Assembly (NCBI GenBank): GCA_947095535.1
Contig: OX352773.1
Coordinates: 39,825,398-39,889,397 of the forward strand
DNA from: Poecilobothrus nobilitatus
Taxonomy: Eukaryota; Arthropoda; Insecta; Diptera; Dolichopodidae
Length of the DNA: 64,000 nt
Direction: 5' to 3'
Shown: positions 42,401 through 56,802 of the stretch, one piece after another
Layout of the letters: each line of letters starts with the position of its first letter
Numbering within the stretch: the stretch's first letter is position 1
Position numbers and translations under genes: made by a program
Notes under the pieces: generated by a model
The model's input: the letters and a program-made list of their open reading frames with translations, nothing else
Told to the model about the DNA's origin: nothing
The model's database searches: none

Positions 42401-44606
42401 AAAAAAAAATTTAAATGATATCAGCTTTCAAGGTTTCTCAATATACAAGAAAACAAAACACCTCCTCTGGCATCTAATAAAATCAAAATACCTTTTCTTT
42501 TATTTATATGTACATATATATATATATGTATTATGTATGTAGTTATATATAGTTATATATGTATCTTTTACTAACTAATATTCATCTAATGGGAATTTTC
42601 AAAAGTCAAAAATAAAAAAAAAATTAAATCCAAAATATATTATGTACTGACAACAAATTTAAAAAAAAAAAAAAAAATTGCCATTTCAGCAATAATTTTT
42701 CTAGTACTAACATTAATTTTCAGCTTATTTGATTAATTTTTTTTTTTTATTTTTTATTTTATTTTTAATTTTTTTTTTCCTTTACTTAAATCTATTATTA
42801 CCGCTGTTATACTGCTGTTGTATATATATAGATAATTTGCTTTAGGCTATTTAGAACCTGCGGTTATAATCATAGATTTATAAAATAACATACATTCTGT
42901 AGGTACATATTACAAATACCATTAATTCAGTTTGGTGCACTGGACATAAAATATAAAATACAACAAAAAAAAAAAAAGTAAAATATCTATAATATTTATT
43001 TTGTACAATTTCATTTAGTTCTTTTATTTTTCTTATTGTTAAAAACAAAAAAAAAAATTTTTTTTTTTTTTTTGTAATTTATTTTAGATCTAATTATGCA
43101 AATATTTCACTATATGGGGTAACAAGAAATAAAACAAAAAAATGTTTTTTCGACTGTGATGTATTGTGAATTTATCCAAAATTCAATGATACAAAAACTT
43201 ATGATTATATAAATTATATAAAAGTGAAAGAAAAATGTTATATGGTACATAAAATTAGTATAATATGAAATTGGATTTTTATTAACTAATTATTATTTAA
43301 ATAGTATATATAATATGTACATATATACAAAAACATGACAGTTCTATTTAGATTAAATTTTAAATAAAATAAATAACTCGCAAATTTATTTAAATGTATT
43401 TAAAGACAAAATTTTTTTTTTTTAATTAACTGAATTTTAAAAAAAAAATATTTGTTTTTTATATTTTACTACAATATTACTATATTTTATATTATTATTA
43501 CAATACTAAAAAAAGATTATAAAAAAAAAAAAACCTTTTTCAGATGAAAATTGACAGTAGCTAAATATGTACTTGAAATGATAAATATTAACATTGTGTT
43601 TCAAGCATTTTTCATCTCATAGTTTTTGTACTACATTAATTAAATTAAATATCACATACATATATAACTTAAATAACTTCCATTTAGAGTATATTATATT
43701 TTGTTTTATTATATATATTTTATTTAATCCATGTTGTGATAATTTATTAATTTATAAATTATTGGTAAATTTTTGCTCATAAAACACATGGTACATTTTA
43801 AATGGAAAGTCAGAGAGAATAAAAGTCATGCTGATGTTTTGATTTATGTTGCATATATGTATCTAATGTTATATTATAATGTTATATATTAGATATTTAA
43901 TTTTAATACTTATATTTTTAGCACATAAGTACATATATAATATTATATATATTAAAAAATCTGTTGTTAGTTTTATTTTGTTAATTTCTGTGTAACATTG
44001 AATTTTATAAAATTCTCATCTTAAAAAACTTAATTTGGGGGCAAAAAAAAAAACAAATTTTCCATAAGCAACTTAAAAATTGACGGTTTTTTTTTTCAGT
44101 CTTACAAGTGTTTTTTTTTTTTTAAATTAAATTACATAATATATTAATTAGTAATTAAAATATAATAATAATTTATATTATAATTTTAATTAATCTTTTA
44201 ATATTTTATATTCTGGATAAGATGATTCGAGTCTACTAAAATGGTTTGAAACTAATAAATAATAACTAATCTAATAAAAATTTATAACCAATATAATTAA
44301 CACTAAATAAAAAGAATCACTTTTTATGAATATTTTTTGTTATTTTACTATATTTAGTTTAGTATAGGAAACAAAATTGAATTTATTTGTTATTTCAAGA
44401 TGAAGTTTTTTAATATTTTTTTAATTAAATAAAATAAAAAAAAAAATACATTAAATTAATTTAATTATACCCATAATCTTAATCTAAGAAAATGTAATTC
44501 AATTAAAAATCACATTATTATAAAAAAAAAAATACAAATAGTAAATAAAGTATAATGCATAACGCGCTTTGATATCGGAACGGGTAACGTGGTTTTAATT
44601 ACTTTC

Positions 44607-44630
44607 CTCTCTCTCTCTCTTTCTCTCTCT
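44607..44630. repeat. CT/GA-rich tract
   Basis: About 24 nt of CT repeats with one extra T, directly beside an unusually GC-rich patch (acgcgctttgatatcggaac, 44562-44581, and cgggtaacgtgg). On the gek strand it reads as a GAGA tract, a motif often found at insect promoters. Regulatory role is inference. Confidence 0.5.
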
Positions 44631-44976
44631 TTTTTATTAACAATATTTTACTTTGATTTTAAAAATAAAACAATAACAAAGTGCTTAATAAAAAAAAAAA
44701 ATATGACGCACGCACAATTTTGATGTTTATAAGAAAATAAATAAAATAAATTTGAAATAAAAAATATAAAATTCAATTAAATTTAAATTAAAAATTTTTA
44801 TTTTTATTTATTTACTTTTTTGATTTTTTTTTTTTTAACTTTGTTATCACATTTTTATCGTATGTATTTAAAAACCACATTAAATATGTCGAAACGACAT
44901 TGGCGATAATGTTGTTTTTTTTTTTTTATAATAAGAAATAAATTAAGTTTCATTCATTATATTTATATATATTATA

Positions 44977-45523
44977 CAGGGTGTTCGAAAATCGAAGGTC
45001 ACGAAGAAAGGAAGTCATAGGGGAGATCGCAAAAAAAAACAAGCAAAAATCTATTTCAGAAGGGGCCTTCATTTTAAACAGTTTCAAAGATAACGGCAAA
45101 ATATACAATAAAAATAATAATAACATAAGTTAAAGCTAAATATGAAATTGATAAGTTAAAAAATGTGATAAAAATCATGTATTAATAACAGGTTTTTATA
45201 TAAAAAAAACGTTTTTCATGTGACCGTAGGTTAGTTTTTGAAAAGAAAAGTGTATTTAAAAAACAATTGAAAAGCATTATAATATTTTCAAGTTTAAAAG
45301 CTTATTAACGTCACAGCTAGGAAAATTAAAAGTTTCAGCTGTGTATCGATTTAAACAAATATGTTGTACAGGGACGAAGATTTATTATGTTTTAAAAAAC
45401 TTAAGGCTGTTAACAATCTTGGAAACCGATAAGAATAGACCACACTTCCAGAACAATTTTTTGCTTGTTTCAATCTGTCTTATCACCTCCTTTCTTTGTG
45501 ACCTTTGACTTTCGAACACTCTG
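44977..45523. mobile_element. 547-bp MITE with about 85-bp terminal inverted repeats and TA flanks
   Basis: The left end cagggtgttcgaaaatcgaa continues ggtcacgaagaaaggaagtc. The reverse complement of the right end reads cagagtgttcgaaagtcaaa then ggtcacaaagaaaggaggtg. Similarity carries inward through caagcaaaaa...gaag(g/t)g. The element is bordered by TA on both sides (44975-44976 and 45524-45525), as expected for Tc1/mariner-type insertion. No transposase frame inside. Confidence 0.85.
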
Positions 45524-48500
45524 TATGTTGTTCACTTATATATTTGTCAATTATTCTTTTTGATTCTAAGTTAAATACAAATATTAAAACAAAGAAAAGG
45601 AATAAGAGTAATAGAACTGTCGTTTTTATTTTTGGTTATGTATTTTGCAAGACTTTGAAAATATAATAAAGTGAAAAATGACGTCATGGTTGGTTATACT
45701 AACCCAGTCTGGATGTAATACAAATGGGTCTATACATTATAAACTTAGAGGAATAGAGCCTATACGTATATACTATATACTATATACTATAGACAAAATT
45801 ATATTATGATTAAAGTTTTTAAAAATTTGTAAAACGTTTAAAATTTTATGACCTTAGCACAATAATCTTATTAAAAAAATTTATCAAATAAATTTAAGAC
45901 TAATGTCATCTGGTATCAAGTAATGGAATTTTTTTTATGAAATTAAAATAAAATTTAATAATATGTACTTTAAAAAATGAATAATAGGTAAATAAAAAAA
46001 TGTAATTTGTTAAATAAAATTTCACTTTTGTTGTTTTTTTTTTTTTAAATACAGGTCATCTAGTTAACATTTAGCAGGAAAAGCGAAGAAAAATACAAAA
46101 AAAAATAATATGAAAACTATACCAAGGAAAAAAAAAATAAATTCCTTCTGCACGAAAATGTCATTAAAGTAATGCATGAAAATCTCTAGTGTATTATGAC
46201 ATAAATTTAAAGTCTTAAAGTTAAATTTATTAACAACTTTAATATTAAAACGATAATATAAATTTATTTATTTTTTTTTTTTAGATTAGCACATTTGAGA
46301 CTAATACTATTTATTAATTTTTTTTCTACTTTTTTTTTTTTTTTTAAATATTTTTTCATCTATTTAACCTTCAAAAATGTAAACAGATCCCCCCGGGCCA
46401 GTCAAAGTCATTTAATGTCTGCATGTCGTGCTCAAAATAAATTTTTAATAATTTTTAAACGGGGATGGTATCGTTATGGCTGTTTTTATTTTTTTTTTTT
46501 TTTTAGGTGAAAATTTATAATATTTTATTACTAATAAAAAATTTATTGAGTTTTTATTTCGAAGGAAAACTATGTACATATATTTACATTACTTATGACT
46601 TATGTATACATTTATATTATTTACTTATGTATATGCACATATAAAAATGTATTTTGATATAGTGAGGTGTGTTTAGAAATTGAAAGTAAATTTAAATATA
46701 CTTAATATTACGAAAAAAACAAATGTATTAAGAAAATTAATAAAAAAAAGGACCTTTTATTAATTAATGGCGTTTAGTTGTGATTGACCATTGAGCTTTG
46801 AAAAATTAAATATATTCTCATTAGGACAATGTGCTCAATAGTTATAATATTTACAATAGAAAAAAATCTTATTACAGATGAAATTTGAATTAAAGTCAGA
46901 CTTTATGGCACCAAATGACAACAACAGTTATACCACTCCTTATATGTAATTATAAAAGGTTTCTTAACTCTAAACTTAAGAAAACAAAAAAAAAAATATA
47001 TATACATATAAAAATTTTTAACTAGTCAGAAAACTTTTTTCAGTTTTTTCTTACAATAAAAAATAAAAAAGAAAACAACTATAACATGATATCATTGCCT
47101 GTTGTAAGTGTAAATAATGCATACACCTTCTCTTTTACTTTATAATTTTTTTTTTTAGATTTGAGGAGTATTCAAAATTTATATTCTGTAAATTTTAAAT
47201 TTGTTTTATTATTATTTAATATTTTAAAAAATATAAAAATTTATTATTTTCACTCCTAATTGTTTTTTTTTTTTTTTTGTTGTTTCATTTCCAGTTCATT
47301 GAAAATATTTTAATGTATAATGGAATTTATTTTCAAAGAAACATTTTGAAAGGATAATAGTAATTTATTACAAAAAGTATAATTTGCTATAACAATCTAT
47401 AAAAATAACTGTAAAATAATATTCTGACTGGTTTGGATTTAACGTATACAAAGTATTTAAAAAAAACGAAAAGTTTTATAACCTCATCTTAAATTAAGCC
47501 AGAAAGAGATAGAGAAAAAATTTGTAAGGCTAAAGAATTTAAGTAAAAAAAATAAATAAATATGTATTTATACTTATGTATATAAGTAAGAAAATGTAGT
47601 TTTAAATAGAAATTTGATTCTATAAAGTATTTAAGAGAATAGAAGGGAGGAAGAAAATATCTTTACATTGAATATTTATATGTAATATGAAAGTATATAA
47701 CTACGTATAAATAAGGATAATGCGAAATTTGAAAGTAGCCAACATAAAAACATTGAACTGAAGAAGAAAAAAAATAAACAAACTCTATATAGTAGATAAA
47801 TAATAAATTGTAGAAAATGATATTATGTCCTGATTTGGTATAAGAATTTTAAATTTATGTTTATATAAAAACGAAAAAAAGATTTTTTTTATTTTTTTGT
47901 TCAGAATCAAAAGGATATCTGATGATGTCGATGAACAATAAGTAGTATAAAATAAGTCATTTTTTTTTTCTTTTTTGGATTAATGTTTATGAAAGAGATT
48001 TGCAATGGATGGAAGGGAATGAAAAAAAAACTAATTTTCATGGACGCAAATAAACTTTTTTTAATTTTTGGTTTTTGTTTTTCGTACAAGTCCTTAAAGT
48101 AAACTATCAGTTGTGACATAATATTCAAGTAATAATATCAGTATATATATATATGTATCATATAATATAGTATCATTTTTATGTCTGGATATTACAGTGC
48201 TAAGTCTAAAATACAGTGTAATAACAAAATGTTTAATAATTCGTCATAGTTTAGTCTTTAAAAATAAAAATGTGTATAGTGAATTGGTATTTGGTAATAA
48301 TTAATATTGGATTTTTTATTCATAAAAATACACTTATAACTTAATTTCTAATCTACCATATATGTATTGTGTAATAGTATAGCAGTATAACATTTAAAAA
48401 TAAATAAAAATAATATAATGTTAATAAAAAAAAAAAAAAAATAAAGTATGTATTTACTTAAAATATTATATCCTGATACCTTTAACATTTTGCAACAAAA

Positions 48501-48758
48501 TTCAAAAATAAATGTCTAGCCAGGAAAACAAGAAAATAATATGTTTTTTTGATGTTATGTTTTTGATTTGAATTTTTTTTTTTTTTTTTGGTTTTGTCTT
48601 CTTTTTTATGTGTGACTTTGGAATATTTTGACATTTAAATAAATTGAACTATAAATATATTTTGATGAAAAGATGAAAAAAAAAAAATTACTTAAAATAA
48701 ATATGATGGCTTATGAATTCATAAAAACAAAAATCGTTAAGAAAACACGAGACATATT
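45524..48758. other. Upstream region of gek, part 2: no gene seen
   Basis: AT-rich, with a short tatatac tandem (about 45767-45793) and a brief GC-rich patch at 46386-46400 (agatccccccgggcc). No supported coding frame. Confidence 0.5.
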
Positions 48759-48769
48759 CGACAAATTTA
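48759..48769. repeat. SINE target-site duplication, copy 1
   Basis: cgacaaattta, identical to the copy at 49005-49015. Confidence 0.75.
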
Positions 48770-49004
48770 TTTATTTATTTATTTATTAATATTAATATTA
48801 CAAACCAAATAGGATATTGCAATATTACAAAACCATCGACTACTAAGTCCATTATAGGTCTAATACTATTATTAAATTATACACTAATATTATTTATTTT
48901 GTTTATATTCTTTTCAATTAATAAAATTTGGTACCTGTGCAGGATTTGAACCCGCACTCCCTCGGTTACTCCCACGTGCTTGACCATTAGGACAACGAAG
49001 CCCC
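48770..49004 (-). mobile_element. tRNA-derived SINE, about 235 bp, with intact target-site duplications
   Basis: Reading the minus strand, a head beginning GGGGCTTCGTTGTCC carries box A (TGGTCAAGCACG, 48975-48986) and box B (GGTTCAAATCC, 48942-48952). An AT-rich body of about 130 bp follows, ending in a (taaa)n-type tail at 48770-48785. Perfect 11-bp duplications cgacaaattta flank it. Acceptor-stem arms do not pair as in a functional tRNA. Confidence 0.8.
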
Positions 49005-49015
49005 CGACAAATTTA
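49005..49015. repeat. SINE target-site duplication, copy 2
   Basis: cgacaaattta, matching 48759-48769; its first base overlaps the run of C at the SINE head. Confidence 0.75.
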
Positions 49016-52000
49016 AAAAAAGTTCGTAATATGGAAAATATATTTGCATATTTTTAGGCTTCAAGTGTATTGAACGATTCAAACGATCGTAAAGTAAATA
49101 ATCTTTAATACATAAGTTAATAATAGTATGTATATACAAACTATAATGACTTTACTTGCCAATGCGATATACTTATGTGATATGCAATATTAAAAAAAAT
49201 AAATAAGTACAAAAATGTTCGACATATCCATAATGATACTTTTAAATTATTCTATTTTTTTTTTATTAATAATTATAATATTTAAGAAATCTTTAAATAA
49301 TTCTAATAATATTTTGAAAAACATAAATCTACAAATAAAAAAAAAACTTTTTATATAAGTATACTATAACATTTTTTTATACTAAATCTATTTTATGTAT
49401 ATATACGTATATATATATATATGTACATGAATTAAATAAAAATAATTAACAATTCTTCTAAAATATTAAAAAAAAAAGAAAAAATTTTATTTAAAATTCC
49501 AATGAGATTCATTCTTTAGATTTCAATTTAATTTTTAATATATTCCTCATGTTCTTTCTACTTAACTTTATTTTAACTTTTTCGTTTTGATAATTTTATG
49601 CACTTTCAATCAAATAAACTTTTTTTTTTTTTAGCCAATATTCTAAACTGAGAAATTCAGTTGTAAGTTTTGTAAACGAACGAAAAAGTTTTTCTTTTGC
49701 AGCATAAAACAATCAAAACCAAAAAAACAAAAATTTATTTTTACCATATAATAAAAACTTTTTCATATAAAGAAGAAAAAAATAACAACAGATAGAAGAA
49801 GTTCTTAAATTGTTCAATATTACCCTGTACAATATTTTCATCATAACTGTATATACATACAACTTAATAAAAACCGGCATTTTCCTTTTTTTTTTCACTC
49901 TTTATTTTGCCTTTTTGCCGGCTATCGATTATTTTCTCTCCTCCTCCATTATTTTTTTTTGTATTCTACGAATTTGAGAATGGTTGATGGTTTCATTCAG
50001 AATGAATGAATCAAGCATTAAAAAAAAATTATAAAATATAAACAGCACATTATACAACACCATTACACTATACTATATAACAGTACACACACAATAATCA
50101 TTATCATCATCATCATTTTTTATATATTCCAACAGAATAACATAAAATTTTTTGTTATATAAATTTTGTATCCTTATAAGGATGAATAATATTATAAATA
50201 CATATATACACAATTAAATACAGTTACATATGAATATATATATTATATATACTTAGTATAGTTATATAATATTATTTTCTCTCTTTCTTTCTTATAGATA
50301 ATATTTTATTTTATTATCCTTTTATCGATTTACCGATTGTTAGTGTATTTTGTTACTGTTATTATTACTGCTTTTTTTTTACTATCATTTTTTTACTTTT
50401 TTTTTCTTTTTTTACTGTTATAGTAGACTGTATTATAGTGGTAATATACCATAGTTATCTGCAGAATTTTGGTAATTTTTAGTAAATTTTTTTCTTATTT
50501 TTTTGTTTTGTTGTATTGTTTTTTACTGATTTTTGGTTGATTCATAAAGTTTTTTTTTTGTATTATTCTGTTGGTCGGTCTTTTCATTCATACACAAATA
50601 TTATAAATTATAATAAAAAAAATAAAAAATAAAATAAATGCTGAAAAAATTCTTAACAAAAGAAAAAAACAGGACGGAAGGAAGAAGATATAAATGCTAA
50701 AAGCAAAACTAAACAAAAAAAAAAAGAACAACAGCTTGCTTGCATTGCGGATATATTTTTGGACTAAGCAATTGATTAGAAACTATTAGAAACTACTAAG
50801 ATAAAATAAAATAAGGTATTAACAAAAAAAAAAAAAAGCACCCAACTTTTAAGTGTAAATAAAATGAAAATTTCTGTTACAATATTTTATTCCTAGTAAA
50901 TTATAAAAATTTTCCATTTAATTTAACCTATACCTATTTAATTTAGTAATAGTTACATTAGATAAGTACTTAAAAAAAAATTCTAAAAAATTAATATTGT
51001 CTACAAAAAAAAAAAGGACATAAGTTATACCGAATAAGTACACTTGTAAAAAATTCAAATTTCACATATTTTGTATAAATATACATGAAGGGTGTTTGTT
51101 CGTTAGATATTCATAAATTATTTTTTATTTTCATCATTTTTTATATGATGCTACTGTGCAATTTTAACCTTTTTTATAATTATAGTAGAAAGGGTAGTAC
51201 TACATACATTTAAAACATCACTTATCATTACATTCAACCAAATACGGAATTATAAACTTTAAATTTTTTCTTGTAATTAGTTTAGTTAGAAATTTTTACT
51301 ATATACATAATATATACATATAAGTATATGGACTAAAATGCGCCATATGTTTAATATACATAATTTTTCGAAAAAAAAAAAAGGTTTATAAGTTTTTGAT
51401 TGAATTTCAATACAATCAATCTTTAAAAACTTTTTAATATATACTTTGAACTTAACTGAACTGATCAAAACAAAATAATTGATTTCATTCCTTTTACAAC
51501 AAAAACAAAAAAAAACAGAAAAAGGAGAAAAACTTTTGATGACTTAAAGCACCTACATAAATTAATTAATTAAAAATTCTTTAATTAAACTTTACAGAAA
51601 ATTCAAAGTACTTTAAGAAGCCACAAAGTTTTTAAATTAATTTTTCTTTTATAGATACTGCACCTTGAAAAATCATTTACCATTTAATCCTCTTTTTTTT
51701 TTTTCTTTCTTTTAAACTATTTATAGATGTTATTAGTAAACACCCTGTCCCAACAATAAATTTTAACTTATCTATAGTATTTCTACATACAAACTAAGTA
51801 ATAATAAAAAAATATACTTTTTTTTTTTGCCCAATATTGGAATCTTTTTTTAAATATCAAGTCAAGTAAGGATAGTCAGGATAATGGTATGCTTTTTACC
51901 GTTAAGCTGGGTAAAACAAAAAAAACAAAAAGGTTTTTTTTTTATAAAGTTTTATTTTCCTATAAAATAATATAACTTTAATGTTTTTGTTTAAGTATTT

Positions 52001-53210
52001 TCTATATTATATATTTATATCTGTTGTTTTCAGTTTTATAAATAATGTTTGCTGATGTCATTGTCCCTACAATAATATTACGTAAATAATCGAAGATTGC
52101 GTAAGACAAATTCCTAATAAAAATAAAACAGGAAATAAAGATTGGATAATGCAGATATTACAATATAAATAAACAAAAATTATCGAATAAATTAAGATAA
52201 AATTTATAAATTTAAAGGTTTTATTTATTTTTAACTAAATTTTAAAAATTTATTTCTTCATTATTTTAAAGTAATTTAAGCTTTGGATACAATTATTTAT
52301 TTATAAATTACATTCAAATTATTTAAATATTTTATTAATATCAGAATTAGGGCTGATTATATTCCTGTTTCCTGTAAAATTGACTAAGTAATAATATTTT
52401 GTATAAAAATGAATGTTTTAGTAATAAAAAAAAATTTAAGAAGGAACATTTTATTTATCTTTTTAATGCGCTACTATCGATTAATTTTTAATCCTAATTT
52501 TTCGTTCAATACTTTATATTTTACTTGATGTGACGTTCATTGAAAAACTAACAATAACTGTTACAATTAATTAATTTGCACAAAGAGATATAAGAGATTA
52601 AGTTTAACTGAAAGCGAGATCGACAGTGTAGAATTTCAAATATGTAAAAAATGTTTATAAATCATATATTAAAAATATTAAATTTTGTATAGAACCTATA
52701 TACTAATACCTATATATTTTTTTTTTCAGTATTTCAAATATATACATATATATATTCATTTGTTCTCGGATCATTTTGCTTTAATTTTATCCCTTTTAAA
52801 TATTATTATCATTTTCTGCCTAAATTAGTGTTAATTAATATTCATAATATGATTCATTAAATTTCCTTTGAATTACATTAAAATTCTGGTCTGTAAATTA
52901 TGAATAGTTTTTCTTATTTTCAATTATCCTACAGGCATTTTAACAAAAAAAAAAAAATTTTTTTTAATGCAAGATGAGAAATAGAAATATTTATTTGAAC
53001 AGTTACAAATTGCGCATATCAAAATGGAAAAAATACTCGTAATTGAAAAAATCTTAAAAAGGAGATGTTAAAAAAAAATACACGAATGATATTTCTATGT
53101 TTTGCCTGAATAACTGGACATTAAAAAGTTCATAGTAATTGAAATATATTCAATAGCTATTTAAAGGATATTAAAGAGGCAATTTATTTTTTATTGAAAA
53201 ATTTGCGTAA
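49016..53210. other. Upstream region of gek, part 3: no gene seen
   Basis: AT-rich. A less biased patch at 49905-49950 (tttgccggctatcgattatt, then ctctcctcctcc) looks promoter-like because of the ATCGAT core and pyrimidine tract, but no transcript start can be fixed. Another at 50725-50750 (acaacagcttgcttgcattg) has no frame. Confidence 0.4.
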
Positions 53211-53274
53211 ACAAAGAAAAACAAAATTAAAAAATTTTAGACATTTAAAATTTTTTAATTTTGTTTTTCTTTGT
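53211..53274. repeat. Perfect 29-bp stem hairpin with 6-nt loop
   Basis: 53211-53239 (ending aaattaaaaaatttta) pairs without mismatch with 53246-53274 across the loop gacatt. Perfect pairing over 29 bp with such a short loop suggests a recent inverted duplication or a structured RNA if transcribed. Confidence 0.85.
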
Positions 53275-56200
53275 ATTTAAGTTTTTTCTGTATTGACAAC
53301 AGCTTAAATCGGAACTCTTCTTTATTTACTCAATCTAAAAGCAAAAAAAAAAAAAAATTAAATTCAAGTTTTTTTACCTTTTATCTAAAATTTACTTTTC
53401 ATTTAAATTAAAATGCCTATTTATCAATTGTAATAGATTAAATCTTCTTAAAATGAACAAAATAAAGAAATTAGATTTTTAAATTTAAATTTATCCGATT
53501 GAATTCGTTTAGAATTAAATAAATCAAAATATTATTAAAATTCTTTTATTTAAATTGAAAAAAAATTACTTCGAAGAAAAGAAAAAAGAAACATTATTAA
53601 AATATTTATTTTTTTTTATCAAGACATTTAACTGTGTATTACACCTGACACTTGACTCCTGAAAAACCATCCAAACTTAAAATGAATATACTTTTATATT
53701 ATTGTATGTATATGTATATAGCTATCATCATGCATAGATTTCTATACATATGATTTCTATTAAAAATTTCAAAAGAAATATATATTCTTTTAATATACTA
53801 TAACTTATAAGTATCTAAATCTATATTATAATAAATATGTATATAATATATATATATTATGACATATGAGGGTAGGTGTATATAGTAAGTTATATAGTAT
53901 TAGAAATGATCCTACCTATTAACTTTTCAATCAAAATTGTACACTTCATAGTATATATAGTAAATACAAACCGAAAGAGATTACAAAAAAAAAAAAAAAA
54001 AAACAGGCAGATTGTTTTCTTTCTTTCTCTTTCTTTTAGTTTTTTTTTGTTTTGTTCTCTTTTCAATTTCAATTTTCTTTTATATACAGTTATTTTTCTA
54101 TTTTTTCTTTCTTTTATTCTAATAATGTGTATATTTCTACCCCTATTGTAGATTATAAAAAATAAAAAAAAATTATTAAGTATGTATTATTATTTTTTTT
54201 TTTTTTGTTTTGAAATTTTCATTAAATTTTTTTTTTTTTTTTTGCTTTTATATTTTATTCCGCAATTCTATTGTTTAAAATAAATACCCCATCTATATTC
54301 AACCCACATAAACTAACGAATTTATACTTAAAATAACCGTACTCAAAAAAAATGTATCCATCCAAACTAAATGAAACAATACCCACCCACTACAAAAATG
54401 TATTCTATATAGAATAAAGTGCCTACTGAATAATATATAGGTACATAGACATACAATTGGATATAAGTACAAATGAGAGTGACAGTTAAAGTTAGATTAT
54501 AGGTACATATATAGGTATGTATATACTTATGTATATATATGTGCAATCTACATGAATTCTTCATATTATCATACATGTTTTTTTTCTTAAATTATCATTA
54601 TTAAAAATTTTTTCGATTCGCCCCTGATCAATCCCTATTATTTTTTTTTTTTTTCAAGGCAAAAATATACCACAAATTTATACCTTGTGTTCTAAATTAT
54701 TCCATATATTCATGAAGATATTTTATACGATTAAAGAAAAAATACGTACGTACCTATATTTTTTTTTCTTTTCTGTATGATTAATTTATCCCATAAGAAC
54801 ACACATTTTTATTCTTATATTCTATGCACACACCCACTTACTTCACATCAATATAATATATTTATATTTTATCTAGATTCTAAAATAATATATACATATG
54901 TATGTATATAATATAGGTATATATATATAAAATATGTAGTTAACGTACGATTCAAACGTATTCATTTGTACGCAGTAAATGAAAACATATGAATAAAGTT
55001 GTCATAAAAAATCGTTTGGTGGCGACAAAATACAATTATGTATGTACATAATAATATAAAAAAAATACAAAATCCCGTTTTTTCTCTTTCTAAATTTCAT
55101 TTGAAATTGAAACAAAAAACATGAATTAAGACCAAAGAGAAAAAAAGAAAAGAAAGAAAACAAATTACAAAATATGTATAAACTTTTAAAAATAACAGTA
55201 ACAGTAAAAGTATTTATTATTTAATGTTTGATTCTATTACTTAATATAAATGTATTTGTAATAGCTGAATAATAATAATATATACGTACATATTATATTG
55301 ATTGCAAACTTCAGGATATTAAAAATCAAAATAAAATATAAAAACGAAAGGAAAAAAAAAACTAGTAACAAAATAGAATAAAAATGAAAACTACCACCAT
55401 TAACCATTACCATAAATACTTGAATGCACTGCACCGTTATACAACATTTTTTCATTTTTTTTTCTTTTTGTTAAATTAATACATATACCTTATCAAACCC
55501 ATATATACATGCATATATGTTCGTATTTCGTACCTACATATAAATATAAGTAGACTTTTATGGAACGGGAATAAAGGAAAAAATAATATATACGTCATCT
55601 TAACATAGACAGATGTGATTTTGTTAGAGGGTTGGGTGTGTTCTGTTTCTATGCTAACTTTTTATTTCTTTTTTTTTTTTTTTGCAATAAATCCTTAAAT
55701 TTGAAAATAAAAAAGGTAAAACAACACTAAAAAATACCATAAAAGAAATAAAATCAATATACTGTATTCTTGTATAAATTCCTAATATAAAAACTTTTCA
55801 AAAAAACGAAAGACATTTTAGCACCATCTGGTGGAAACTCTTTCAAATAATATTCATTGGGGTTTCTGTTTCCTTTTTTACTGTGTTTTTTACTTTATCT
55901 TCTTTAAAATACCGTTATTCTGTTTAAGTATGACAAAACAAAAAAAAAAAAAAAGAATTAAAAAGAGAAAATGTTATGGGAAAGAATTTTATTCAAACAC
56001 AATATATACATTTCATTCGATGTTCGGTCGTTGTTCACATGGATCATCAGCAAATAAAGAGATCATAATTTACTTTCTAGATCCAAAGATTAAATCTAAT
56101 AACTCAAAATATAGAACAAAAAATATATATGAATGTATGTATACCTATGTATATATAAATAATAAAAAACATGGTTGTATATAAAAACAAAAGTTTTAAA

Positions 56201-56799
56201 AAGTGCACATTTTAAGAAAGACAAATAAGAACAGTTTAGAATTATGACTTGCACAAAAACTTTTAATTTTTTTTTTAAAACTTTTTATGTAATGAAAAAT
56301 TTTTATAAATTAAAAAACACTTTCTTTATTTTTAACGACACCCTATAATGTTAAAGATTTAATTTTAGTGTTTTGCTTCAAGCAAATTTGCACAGGTGTC
56401 TTAAAATAGGAAATTTTTAATTTTTGATTACCAATAGTTGTTAAACAGGGGGAAAACTTATGCTTATTCTCAAAGAATTATTAATAAATTAAAACTCTAA
56501 CAGTTTTAAAGTTCCAACTAACTGCGTTCTGAAGGTAAATTAAATTTCAAAAAATTATATTGTAGATAATTTAAAAAAAACATTTTTGTCATTTTGACAT
56601 TTCTAGATTCAAAAAATATGTATTAAACAAAACTTATGATTTACAGTTTTGAAAATAAAGCTTTTTAAAACTATGAGAGCTATTATAGCGGAAAAGACTA
56701 CATAAAAAACTCTTGTACAAAATTAATTTTTTAATAACACCTATTCATGGTTAAAATGTCATTGTTTCTTTTTTAACGGTGCTGACGTTTTAACAGTGC
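53275..56799. other. AT-rich stretch, no gene seen
   Basis: TA and CT microsatellites (CT-rich at about 54017-54062) and low-complexity open frames only. A few repeated tacctatata/gtaggta motifs. Confidence 0.5.
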
Positions 56800-56802
56800 A
56801 TG

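Larger units (their letters stand above)
35460..44976. other. Upstream region of gek, part 1: no gene seen
   Basis: AT-rich sequence with a few less biased islands (about 38690-38790, 39160-39340, 41100-41345) that show no convincing frame. Repeated actacaataa(tt) motifs in both orientations occur at 36330-36355 and 37066-37110. It could contain gek 5'UTR exons or promoter. Confidence 0.45.

Noticed and set aside
48930..49004. A functional tRNA gene
   Set aside because: Boxes A and B are present but the acceptor arms do not pair, and the unit continues into a tailed body with target duplications, so it is a SINE.
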